Origin: Iamia majanohamensis
Lineage (GTDB): Bacteria; Actinomycetota; Acidimicrobiia; Acidimicrobiales; Iamiaceae
Direction of reading: 5' to 3'
Assembly (NCBI RefSeq): GCF_028532485.1
Contig: NZ_CP116942.1
Span: 2,728,001-2,792,000 of the forward strand
Length of the DNA: 64,000 nucleotides
Part shown: in pieces, positions 26,640 to 34,367 of the stretch
Layout: every line of letters starts with the position of its first letter
How positions within the stretch are numbered: the stretch's first letter is position 1
The notes under the pieces: model-generated
Told to the model about the DNA's origin: nothing
What the model saw: the letters and a program-made list of their open reading frames with translations, nothing else
Databases searched by the model: none
Position numbers and translations under genes: made by a program

Positions 26640-28052
26640 TCAGTAGGCCCGGGCCACCGTCGCCACCGCGCCGGGCTGGTCGTCGCTGGTCGCGACCTCC
26701 CCGTCGGGGCCCTGGAGGCACCGGACGGTGATGCCGTCGGCCTTCATGGCGGCCAGGGCCTCGTCGTCGATCGCGTCCCAGGCGATGCGGGCGAAGCCGG
26801 TCCGGGCCGCCTCGGTGGCCTCGGCCACGGTGGTGGTGTCGACGGTGCGCTCGTCGCGCCGGGCGCGGGCGGCGGCGAGCATGGCGTCCTGGATCTCGTC
26901 CATGAGCCCGACCACGTGGTCGACCAGCCCGCCCAGCCCGACCGTGGCCTTCTCGCCCCGGTCGCGCCGCACCACGGTGGCCTGCTCGTCGGCCAGGTCG
27001 CGGGGGCCCAGCTCGATGCGCACGGGCACGCCCTTGAGCTCCCAGGCCGTGGCCCGCCGGCCGAAGCCGACGTCGGTGCGGTCGTCGAGGGTGACGCGGA
27101 GCCCGGCGGTGCGGAGGGCCTCGGTCACGAGGTGGGCCCGCTCCCCCACCCCGTCGCCGTCGCGCACGACGAGCACCGCGACCTGGGTGGCCGCGACCCG
27201 CGGGGGCAGGCGCAGCCCGGCGTCGTCGCCGTGGCCCATGATCAGCCCGCCCATCATCCGGGTCGAGACGCCCCACGAGGTCGTCCAGGCCAGCTGCTCG
27301 GTGGCCTCGGCGTCCTGGTACCGGATGTCGAAGGCCCGGGCGAAGTTCTGGCCCAGCTCGTGGCTGGTCCCCATCTGCAGGGCCTTGCCGTCGCCCATCA
27401 TGGCCTCGCAGGTCATGGTGTTGGTGGCGCCGGGGAAGCGCTCGTCGGGCGTCTTGCGCCCCACCACCACGGGCAGGGCGAGGACCGAGACCATGAAGTC
27501 CTCGTAGACGTCGCGCAGGATGCGGTGGGCGTAGGCCGCAGCGTCGGCCTGGTCCACGTGGGCGGTGTGGCCCTCCTGCCAGAGGAACTCGGTGGAGCGC
27601 AGGAAGAGGCGGGGCCGCAGCTCCCAGCGGACGACGTTGGCCCACTGGTTGAGCAGCATGGGCAGGTCCCGGTAGGAGTTGATCCAGCGGGCCATGTACT
27701 CGCCGATCACCGTCTCGGAGGTGGGCCGCACGACGAGGGGCTCCTCCAGCTCCTTGCCCCCGCCGTGGGTGACCACGGCCAGCTCGGGGGCGAAGCCCTC
27801 GACGTGGTCGGCCTCGCGGGTGAGGTAGCTCTGGGGGATGAACAGCGGGAACGAGGCGTTCTCGGCCCCGGCGGCCTTGATGCGCTCGTCGACCTCGGCG
27901 ACCATCCGCTCCCACAGGGCGTAGCCGTAGGGGCGGATGATCTGGGTGCCCCGGGCCGGTCCGTTGTCGGCCAGCTCGGCCTTGGCCACCACGTCCTGGT
28001 ACCAGCGGGGGAAGTCGTCGGCCTGGGGGGTGAGGACGGGCTGCTTGGCCAT
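26640..28052 (-). CDS. proS: Prolyl-tRNA synthetase, archaeal/eukaryote-like type
   Basis: ProS charges tRNA-Pro. The 470-residue enzyme has the class II motifs (RPTSETVIGEYMARWI, RWELRPRLFLRSTEFLWQEGHTAH, MMGGLIMGHGDDAGLRLPP), the anticodon-binding domain and a C-terminal region ending ARAY. It lacks the large editing insertion between motifs 2 and 3 of the typical bacterial enzyme, so it is the shorter archaeal/eukaryotic-like form. It starts with ATG at 28052, 8 nt after a TACGAT hexamer. It sits between the ispG and rimP clusters, as in many actinobacteria. Confidence 0.94.
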   Translation of the reverse strand: MAKQPVLTPQADDFPRWYQDVVAKAELADNGPARGTQIIRPYGYALWERMVAEVDERIKAAGAENASFPLFIPQSYLTREADHVEGFAPELAVVTHGGGKELEEPLVVRPTSETVIGEYMARWINSYRDLPMLLNQWANVVRWELRPRLFLRSTEFLWQEGHTAHVDQADAAAYAHRILRDVYEDFMVSVLALPVVVGRKTPDERFPGATNTMTCEAMMGDGKALQMGTSHELGQNFARAFDIRYQDAEATEQLAWTTSWGVSTRMMGGLIMGHGDDAGLRLPPRVAATQVAVLVVRDGDGVGERAHLVTEALRTAGLRVTLDDRTDVGFGRRATAWELKGVPVRIELGPRDLADEQATVVRRDRGEKATVGLGGLVDHVVGLMDEIQDAMLAAARARRDERTVDTTTVAEATEAARTGFARIAWDAIDDEALAAMKADGITVRCLQGPDGEVATSDDQPGAVATVARAY

Positions 28053-28060
28053 GGGCGCCG

Positions 28061-28066
28061 ATCGTA
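28061..28066 (-). promoter_or_regulatory. Leaderless -10 element of proS
   Basis: TACGAT on the minus strand ends 8 nt before the proS ATG at 28052, with no ribosome binding site between. Confidence 0.5.
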
Positions 28067-28113
28067 GGGCGCGCCCCCGGCGGCCCGGCCCTCCGTTCGC
28101 AGGGCCCGACCGC

Positions 28114-28144
28114 TTGCGAACACCTGTACCCCGAGGGGTAGGGT
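28114..28144 (+). promoter_or_regulatory. Promoter and possible SOS-box-like site of the AlkB-type gene
   Basis: TTGCGA (28114-28119) and TAGGGT (28139-28144) are separated by 19 bp, and the ATG at 28153 follows 8 nt after the -10. Overlapping the -35 is GAAC-ACCT-GTAC (28118-28129). This differs by one base from the actinobacterial LexA half-site arrangement GAAC-N4-GTTC. DNA-damage control would fit an alkylation-repair gene but is unproven. Confidence 0.4.
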
Positions 28145-28152
28145 GCGGGCCG

Positions 28153-28800
28153 ATGGAGGCCCCCGCGCTCCCGTTCCAGCCGTCCCTGCTCGGCGCGGCC
28201 GCCACCGAGCCGGCGGCCAGCTTCGCCTCCGCCCGACGCACCGACCTGGGGCGGGGCGCCTGGGTCGACCACGTGCCCGGCTTCCTCGACGGGGCCGACG
28301 CCCTGTTCACGGCCCTGCTCCACGGCACCTCCTGGCGGCAGCGGGAGGTGCCCATGTACGGCCGGATGGTGACCGAGCCCCGGCTCAGCGCCTGGTGGGG
28401 GGCCGAGGACGGCGTGCCGGCCGAGCGCCTGGCCCGGGCCCCCGCCGCCCTGCGCGACCTGCTGCCCGTGCTCGACGCCCGCTACGAGCGGGGCTTCGAC
28501 GCCATCGGGCTCAACCTCTACCGGACGGGCCGGGACTCGGTCGCGTGGCACGGCGATCGCCACGAGCGACGGCGGCCGGTCACCACCGTGGCGGTCCTCT
28601 CGCTGGGCTCACCCCGCCGCTTCCTCCTCCGCCCCGTCGGCGGCGGGGCGTCCCGGGCCGTGGAGATGTTCTCCGGCGACCTGCTCGTGATGGGCGGCAC
28701 CTGCCAGCACACCTGGCAGCACTGCATCCCCAAGGTGGCCCGGGCCGGACCCCGGATGAGCGCCACCTTCCGCCGCCGCCTCCACCCCACCGAGCGCTGA
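28153..28800 (+). CDS. AlkB-type 2-oxoglutarate/Fe(II) dioxygenase (nucleic acid demethylation)
   Basis: AlkB proteins remove alkyl groups from bases by oxidation. The 215-residue protein has the iron ligands H133 and D135 (WHGDRHE) and H190, the 2-oxoglutarate arginines R201 and R207 (RMSATFR), and the N121/Y123 (NLYRTG) pair typical of AlkB homologues. It is shorter at the N-terminus than ALKBH2/3 but complete in the core. The ATG at 28153 has no ribosome binding site and sits close to a -10. It is divergent from proS. Confidence 0.93.
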   Translation: MEAPALPFQPSLLGAAATEPAASFASARRTDLGRGAWVDHVPGFLDGADALFTALLHGTSWRQREVPMYGRMVTEPRLSAWWGAEDGVPAERLARAPAALRDLLPVLDARYERGFDAIGLNLYRTGRDSVAWHGDRHERRRPVTTVAVLSLGSPRRFLLRPVGGGASRAVEMFSGDLLVMGGTCQHTWQHCIPKVARAGPRMSATFRRRLHPTER

Positions 28801-28841
28801 GCCGCCCTCACCGGAGCCCGCCGACCCGGCATGCTGGGGCG

Positions 28842-29264
28842 ATGGTCATGCCCGACCCGTCCTCGCCCCGCACCGCCGAGCACGAGGCCATGCTGGCCCG
28901 GCGGGCCCGCCTGCGCGCCGCCGCCCTCGAGGCCGAGCGCAGCACCGGCACCCGGGAGCGCACCGAGGAGCAGGCCCAGCGCCACCTGGTGGTGCGCATC
29001 GGCGTGATCGCGGTGGGCACCCTCGTCACCCTCGCCGGCGTGGCCATGCTGGCCCTGCCGGGGCCCGGCATCGTGGTCGTCATCGCCGGGCTCGGCATCC
29101 TCTCCACCGAGGTGTCCTGGGCCGAGCGCCTGCTCGCCTACGCCAAGCGCAAGGCCCGGGTCGACCAGGTGACGGCCCAGGCCCCGTGGGTGAAGCCGGT
29201 CTCGATCGCCGTCACCGTGGCCGCCGTCGCCGTCTCGGTGGTCTACGCCGTCCGCTGGCGCTGA
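28842..29264 (+). CDS. PGPGW-type (TIGR02611-like) small membrane protein
   Basis: This 140-residue protein has a charged N-terminal half (about 1-45, R/E-rich) and transmembrane segments near 52-85. The LALPGPGIVVVIAGLGILSTE motif defines the actinobacterial PGPGW/TIGR02611 membrane family. A last hydrophobic segment lies at the C-terminus. The function is not known. The ATG at 28842 lies 6 nt after CATGCT; an alternative ATG is two codons on. It follows the AlkB-type gene by 41 bp on the same strand. Confidence 0.85.
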   Translation: MVMPDPSSPRTAEHEAMLARRARLRAAALEAERSTGTRERTEEQAQRHLVVRIGVIAVGTLVTLAGVAMLALPGPGIVVVIAGLGILSTEVSWAERLLAYAKRKARVDQVTAQAPWVKPVSIAVTVAAVAVSVVYAVRWR

Positions 29265-29267
29265 GCA

Positions 29268-29296
29268 CGGGGCCCCCGGCGCCGGGCACCGCCCCG
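29268..29296. terminator. GC-rich stem between convergent genes
   Basis: CGGGGC (29268-29273) and GCCCCG (29291-29296) enclose the self-complementary CCCGGCGCCGGG. The element fills the 34-bp gap between two convergent genes and could terminate both. No T-run is present. Confidence 0.4.
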
Positions 29297-29298
29297 GC

Positions 29299-31095
29299 TC
29301 AGGACGTGCGCAGGGCGACGTGCGAGGTCGAGACAGGGCCCCGGGCGGTGGCCACGAGGGTGCGGCCGTCGGCGCTGAGGTCGCCGTCGCCGTCGACGTC
29401 GACCGCTGCGGCGTCGAGAGGCCGGTGGTACTCGCCGACGACGTAGGGCCGACCCGAGACCTGCCGGACCGTGGTGACCGCGGCGCTGTCCCCGTCGTCG
29501 CCGATGACCACCTCGGTGGCGAGCTCGGCCGGCGGCAGCGGCCGGCGGTCGACGACGGCGCCGTCCTCGATGCGGGCCGTGTGGGCCCGGCTCAGCAGGA
29601 GCTCGGGTCCGAGCTCGTCGGACGCCACGGTGAAGCCGACCACGGTCCCGTCGGCCGAGATGCCGGGCTCGGACCGACCGAGGATCCCGACGGCGCCCTC
29701 GGTGGTCAGGGCGACCACGTCACCGCCGGCCAGGGGGAGCGACGCCCACAGGGCGTTCGTCGTCCCCGGCGTGGTGCCCGGCGCCAGGTCGGTGGCCGAG
29801 GAGGTGAAGACCAGCGCCCCGCCGCCGGCGGCCAGCCGGGGCTCCTGCGAGGGGCCGTCACCGCCCACCCGCTGGATCGAGGTCACCCCGCCGCCGGCGC
29901 CGCGGGTGGCCACGTGCACGTGGGCGGTGGCATCGGCCCCGGGGACGAGGTCGCTGGCGGTGGACGTGAAGGCCACCACCCGGCCGTCGCCCGACACCGA
30001 CGGGTCGGTGCTGTCGCCGTTGCCGGCCACCAGGCGCCGGACGGCGCCACCGGCGGTCGGCACCGCGAACACGTCGGCCCGCCCGTTGGTGTCGAGGGCC
30101 ACCAGGTTCGTGGCCGCGGAGGAGAACACCAGCGTCGACCCGTCGGCCGACAGGTCGGGGGCGACCGAGTCGGCGTCGCCCCGGGTCACCGCGGCGTAGC
30201 GGCCGACCTGGCGGTCGAGGGTGAAGACGTCGGTGTGGGGCCGGTCGCCCCCGGGCACCAGGCGCCCGTCCCGGGACGTGAAGGCCACGTACCGGCCGTC
30301 GCCGGAGATCGTCGGCGCGCCGCTCCCGTCGAAGCGGGCGGTGAGGGCCACCCGGGAGAGGGACCCGGGGTCGCGGGCCCGGGACAGGTACTCCGACGAC
30401 CCGGCGACGAGCGCCTCGAGGTCGAGGTCGTCGGTGCGGGTCAGCCGGTCGGCCCAGTAGGGCCGCTCCGCCACCAGCGCCGGACGGCGGAGCAGGTCCA
30501 GGTACACCAGCACCGTCCGCAGCCCGTTCGACTCCGACGACAGGTACAGCGAGCGGGCGAGCACGGTCCGGCTCTCCCCCGCCGCGATCCGCGCCGCCCA
30601 GTAGGCCCGACCCGCCGGGTCCGACGGACGCCCCAGCAGCTTCCGGTAGGTGGCGTCCACGAACGTCGCCGGGTCCGACCCCGCCTTGGAGAACGCCTCC
30701 GCGCTGCCGTACAGCTGCGACGCGAGCGTCGCCGTGGCCCGCCCCGCGGCCAGCCGATCGGTCCAGAAGGCGAGCCCGGCCGCATCGGGCTCCCGCAACA
30801 GGGCCCGCCGGTAGAGCGTCGTCACCACCAGCGAGGCGTGCTCCGGGCTGTGGGTCATCTCCTGGGCCACCGCCACCCGCGACCCCCCGCCGTCGACCTC
30901 GGCCACCCACCGCGCCCGCTCCTCGGGCGTCGCCGGACGGCCCAGGAGGTCCTGGGCCGCGGCGTCCACGAACCGCTCCCCGTCCGACGGCGCCTGCGCG
31001 CCTGCCAGAGCCGCCCCCGCCGCCACACCCACGCCGGCCACGACCAGCGTCAGGGCCACCAGCACCCGCCGCACCCCCAGGACCATCGCTCCCAC
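29299..31095 (-). CDS. Secreted DUF4214-repeat and TolB-like beta-propeller protein
   Basis: This 598-residue protein has a signal peptide (about 1-33, ending ALAGA). Four DUF4214 repeats of ~50 residues follow (about 38-245), each with the LLGRPxDPxGxxxW pattern. Then come about six TolB/WD40-like PD40 repeats (SGDGRYVAFTS, SADGSTLVFSS, SGDGRVVAFTS), so a beta-propeller outside the membrane. The start is GTG at 31095, close to AGGAGG, or ATG at 31086. A TACGGT hexamer at 31130-31125 may be its -10. It lies 153 bp downstream of dprE1. The role is unknown; surface polysaccharide binding is a possibility only. Confidence 0.82.
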   Translation of the reverse strand: MGAMVLGVRRVLVALTLVVAGVGVAAGAALAGAQAPSDGERFVDAAAQDLLGRPATPEERARWVAEVDGGGSRVAVAQEMTHSPEHASLVVTTLYRRALLREPDAAGLAFWTDRLAAGRATATLASQLYGSAEAFSKAGSDPATFVDATYRKLLGRPSDPAGRAYWAARIAAGESRTVLARSLYLSSESNGLRTVLVYLDLLRRPALVAERPYWADRLTRTDDLDLEALVAGSSEYLSRARDPGSLSRVALTARFDGSGAPTISGDGRYVAFTSRDGRLVPGGDRPHTDVFTLDRQVGRYAAVTRGDADSVAPDLSADGSTLVFSSAATNLVALDTNGRADVFAVPTAGGAVRRLVAGNGDSTDPSVSGDGRVVAFTSTASDLVPGADATAHVHVATRGAGGGVTSIQRVGGDGPSQEPRLAAGGGALVFTSSATDLAPGTTPGTTNALWASLPLAGGDVVALTTEGAVGILGRSEPGISADGTVVGFTVASDELGPELLLSRAHTARIEDGAVVDRRPLPPAELATEVVIGDDGDSAAVTTVRQVSGRPYVVGEYHRPLDAAAVDVDGDGDLSADGRTLVATARGPVSTSHVALRTS

Positions 31096-31248
31096 CGCTC
31101 CTCCTCGCGAGATCGCCGGCGGCGACCGTAGACCGGGGCGGAGGCGCGTGCTCGCCCTGCACCCCCAGCCCCCCGGACCGGTCCCGGTCCCCGGTGCCCC
31201 GGCACCGCCAGGGCGGACCCGGTGCGGGGGTGGGCGGGTCGGCCGGCC

Positions 31249-32598
31249 TCAGCAGAGGCCGAGGCGGCGGCCCAGGTCGCTCTGGAGCACGCCGTCGGGG
31301 TCGACCCGGTCGCGCACCTCCCGCCACTCCCCCAGCCGGGGGTACATGACCTCGAGCAGGTCCGGGCGGAGGCGGGCGTCCTTGGCCAGGTAGACCCGGC
31401 CGCCGGCGGCCGCGACCCGCTCGTCGAGGCGCTCCAGCAGGGGGCCGAGGCCCTCGACCGTCGCCGGGATGTCGACGCACAGCGTCCACCCGGCGAGCGG
31501 GAACGAGAGGGGGCCGGGGTTGGCCGGGCCGAAGCGCTTGAGCACGCCGATGAGGGTCGGCACCCGGTGCTCGGCGATCTCGTGGGCCACGGCCCGGAGG
31601 GTCTCCTCGGCCCCGAAGGGCACCGCCACCTGCCACTGGAGGAAGCCCCGAGGCCCGTAGAGGCGGTTCCAGTCCATGACCCCGTCGAGGGGGTGGAAGA
31701 AGCGGCTGATCGACTGGACCTCGCCCCGGCGCTCCCGGGGCGCCCGCCGGAACCAGGCCTCGTTGAAGGCCTGGATGCGCCAGCGGTTGAGCAGCCGGGA
31801 GGGGACGAGCGGGGGCACGGCCACGAGGGGCTGGGGGTCGAAGCGGTGCGGGTCGCGCCGCTGGCCCGACGGCAGCTCGTCGACCTCGGCGAAGCGGCCC
31901 CGGGTGATGACCGAGCGTCCCACCCGGCCCCGGGCCGGGAGCAGGTCGACCCAGGCGACGGTGTACTCGTAGTCGTCGTCGCCCTCGGTGAGCACCGCCA
32001 TGCACGTGTCGAGGTCGTCGGCCCGGTCGGTGTCGACCAGGGCCCGGCTGGTGGCGATGGGCGTGAGCGACACGGTGGCGTCGAGCACGACGCCCGTGAG
32101 CCCCATCCCCCCGGCGGTGGCCCAGAAGAGGTCGGGGTCCTGGTCGGGTCCGACCTCGACGGTGCCGGTGGGGGTGGCCAGGCGGAGCGACGACACGTGC
32201 TGGCACCAGGAGCCGGCCCGGTGGTGGTTCTTGCCGTGGATGTCCGAGGCGATGGCCCCGCCCACGGTGACGTGGCGGGTCCCCGGGGTCACCGGCACGA
32301 ACCAGCCCCGCGGGACGAGCGCACGCATGAGGTGGTCGAGGCTGGCCCCCGCGGCCACGGTGAGCACCCCGGTGTCGGGGTCGAAGGCGGTGACGTCGTC
32401 GACCATGGTGGCGTCGAGCACGGCCCCGCCGGCGTTCTGGGCCGCATCGCCGTAGCTGCGCCCGAGCCCCCGGGCCAGCACCCCCCGGGCCGGGGGGTGG
32501 GCCACGGCGGCGGCCACCTCGTCGCGGGTCACCGGCGTGAGCACGTCGGCGGCCGAGGGCGCGGTGCGGCCCCAGCCGGTCAGCTCCCGGTGGCTCAT
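31249..32598 (-). CDS. dprE1: Decaprenylphosphoryl-beta-D-ribose 2'-oxidase
   Basis: DprE1 is the FAD-dependent oxidase that, with DprE2, epimerises decaprenyl-phosphoryl ribose to the arabinose donor of cell-wall arabinan. The 449-residue protein has the FAD motif RGLGRSYGDAA, DIHGKNHH (H121) and GWTLCVDIP. C374 and K354 match the Mycobacterium tuberculosis cysteine 387 (benzothiazinone target) and K367, with the same 20-residue spacing; position 372 is T where the mycobacterial enzyme has N385. ATG at 32598 is preferred over upstream in-frame codons. The gene follows the UbiA-type gene by 16 bp. Confidence 0.93.
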   Translation of the reverse strand: MSHRELTGWGRTAPSAADVLTPVTRDEVAAAVAHPPARGVLARGLGRSYGDAAQNAGGAVLDATMVDDVTAFDPDTGVLTVAAGASLDHLMRALVPRGWFVPVTPGTRHVTVGGAIASDIHGKNHHRAGSWCQHVSSLRLATPTGTVEVGPDQDPDLFWATAGGMGLTGVVLDATVSLTPIATSRALVDTDRADDLDTCMAVLTEGDDDYEYTVAWVDLLPARGRVGRSVITRGRFAEVDELPSGQRRDPHRFDPQPLVAVPPLVPSRLLNRWRIQAFNEAWFRRAPRERRGEVQSISRFFHPLDGVMDWNRLYGPRGFLQWQVAVPFGAEETLRAVAHEIAEHRVPTLIGVLKRFGPANPGPLSFPLAGWTLCVDIPATVEGLGPLLERLDERVAAAGGRVYLAKDARLRPDLLEVMYPRLGEWREVRDRVDPDGVLQSDLGRRLGLC

Positions 32599-32614
32599 CG
32601 GTGCCCCCCGGTGC

Positions 32615-33523
32615 TCATGCCGCCAGCACCCCGAGGCCGAACAGCACGCCCCAGAGGAGGGTGGCCCCCAGCAGCATGTGGTCGCGGAGCACCAGCTCCT
32701 CGGGCGCACCGCCCTCGCCGGCCTCGAGCAGCTGGGCGTAGCGGAGCACGGCGGTGGTGAACGGCACGATGGACATCTGGTACCACGGCACGCTCACGTC
32801 GAGCAGGTCGGCCCGCTCGAAGGCCCACAGGCAGTAGGCGACGAGCACCACCCCGCTGCTCACCGACCGCAGGTAGGCGAGGAACCCGGGCGTGTAGCCG
32901 TCGAGGACCCGCCGGGTGGAGCCGGCGTCGGCCCCCATGGTCACCACCTCGGCGTGGCGCTTGCCCACGGCCATGAACAGCGACCCGAACGAGGTGACGA
33001 TGAAGAACCAGTTGGAGATGGGCACGTCGGCGGCCACGCCGCCCGCGACGGCCCGGAGGACGAAGCCCGAGGCCAGGGCGACCACGTCGACCAGGACGAT
33101 GTGCTTGAGCACCGCCGAGTAGGTGGTGGTGAGGGCCATGTAGGCCACCACCACGAGGGCCAGCGGCCAGCGGACGGCCAGGCCGATCACCACGGCGGCG
33201 ACGGCCATGGCCGCGGCGACCCCGAGGGCGAGGGGCACCGGGAGCTCGCCCATGGCGATGGGCCGGAACCGCTTGGTGGCGTGGCGCCGGTCGGCCTCCG
33301 CGTCGGAGGAGTCGTTCAGCAGGTAGGTGGCGCTGGCGGCCAGGCAGAAGGCCACGAAGGCGGCCACGGTCGCGACGAGCGCGTCGGCCTCGCCCAGCAC
33401 CCCGGCGGCGCCCGGCGCCGCGAAGACCAGCAGGTTCTTGACCCACTGCTTCGGTCGGCAGGCGACCAGCAGGGCGACGGGCAGGCTGCGGCGCGTGGGG
33501 GCGGCGGCGACCCCGTCGGTCAC
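32615..33523 (-). CDS. Decaprenyl-phosphate phosphoribosyltransferase (UbiA family)
   Basis: This 302-residue UbiA-superfamily membrane transferase has the RPKQWVKN start, the Asp-rich motif NDSSDAEADRRHATKRFRP and about nine transmembrane segments. These are the hallmarks of Rv3806c-type enzymes, which transfer phosphoribose to decaprenyl phosphate. The GTG at 33523 overlaps the dprE2 stop (GTGA), giving coupling; a GTG seven codons upstream is possible. Its product is the substrate for DprE1/DprE2 encoded on either side, which supports the call. Confidence 0.93.
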   Translation of the reverse strand: MTDGVAAAPTRRSLPVALLVACRPKQWVKNLLVFAAPGAAGVLGEADALVATVAAFVAFCLAASATYLLNDSSDAEADRRHATKRFRPIAMGELPVPLALGVAAAMAVAAVVIGLAVRWPLALVVVAYMALTTTYSAVLKHIVLVDVVALASGFVLRAVAGGVAADVPISNWFFIVTSFGSLFMAVGKRHAEVVTMGADAGSTRRVLDGYTPGFLAYLRSVSSGVVLVAYCLWAFERADLLDVSVPWYQMSIVPFTTAVLRYAQLLEAGEGGAPEELVLRDHMLLGATLLWGVLFGLGVLAA

Positions 33524-34278
33524 CGGTCCCCGAGCCTCCGCCACAGCGGACCCGGGACGTACCGGAGGGCGCCGAACAGCGGCTGGAGCAGCGACGGCGA
33601 CCAGACCGTGGACCGCCCCCGGCGCAGCCCGGCGACGATGTCGCGGGCGACGGCCTCGGGGGTGGTGGCGAAGGGGCCCGGCTCCATGCCCTCGGTCATG
33701 CGCGAGGCGACCCAGCCCGGCCGCACCACGACCACCCGGGCCCCGCTGCCGACCAGGGCGTCGCCCAGGCCGGTGGCGAAGCCGTCGAGGCCGGCCTTGG
33801 TGGAGCCGTAGACGAAGTTGTCCCGACGGGTGCGCACCCCGGCGACCGACGACAGCACCGCCAGCGTGCCGTGGCCCTGGGCCCGGAGGCGGTCGGCCAC
33901 GACCAGGCCGGCCGAGACCGCGCCGGTGTAGTTGACGGTGACCGCCTCGACTGCGGCGGCCGGGTCGCGCTCGAAGGTCTCCTGGTCGCCGAGGACGCCG
34001 AAGGCGAGGATCACCAGGTCGACGTCGCCGGCGTCGAAGACCTCGCCCAGGACCTTCTCGTGGGTCTCGGTGGCGGCCGCGTCGAACGGGGCCACCTCGA
34101 CCGACACCGAGGGGCTGCGGAAGCGGTCGGCCACCGCGTCGAGGCGCTCCGAGGGGCGCCCGGCCAGCACGACGCGCCGGCAGCGGTCGGCGACCAGCTG
34201 CTCGACGGTGGCGGCGGCGATGTCGGAGGTGCCGCCCAGGACCAGCACGGACTGCACGCCTCCGGTGGCGTCACGCAT
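33520..34278 (-). CDS. dprE2: Decaprenylphosphoryl-2-keto-ribose reductase
   Basis: DprE2 reduces the keto intermediate made by DprE1. The 252-residue SDR has the nucleotide motif GGTSDIA (15-21), which replaces the usual TGxxxGxG and is typical of DprE2. It also has LSSVAGVR and YGSTKAG (YxxxK) and a C-terminal amphipathic end. It starts with ATG at 34278 behind GGGAG, with a TAGGGT hexamer at 34311-34306. It is first in a three-gene operon with the UbiA-type transferase and dprE1. Confidence 0.9.
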   Translation of the reverse strand: MRDATGGVQSVLVLGGTSDIAAATVEQLVADRCRRVVLAGRPSERLDAVADRFRSPSVSVEVAPFDAAATETHEKVLGEVFDAGDVDLVILAFGVLGDQETFERDPAAAVEAVTVNYTGAVSAGLVVADRLRAQGHGTLAVLSSVAGVRTRRDNFVYGSTKAGLDGFATGLGDALVGSGARVVVVRPGWVASRMTEGMEPGPFATTPEAVARDIVAGLRRGRSTVWSPSLLQPLFGALRYVPGPLWRRLGDR

Positions 34279-34305
34279 GGTGGGACTCCCTCGGCACGGC
34301 CTCGA

Positions 34306-34311
34306 ACCCTA
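34306..34311 (-). promoter_or_regulatory. Probable -10 of the dprE2-ubiA-dprE1 operon
   Basis: TAGGGT on the minus strand lies about 28 nt upstream of the dprE2 ATG, leaving room for a short leader with the GGGAG site. No clear -35 was found. Confidence 0.4.
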
Positions 34312-34367
34312 GGCGCCCCGGGTGGCCCGGCCCCACCTCCCCCGGGGCCCCGCCCCGGGCGGGAGGC

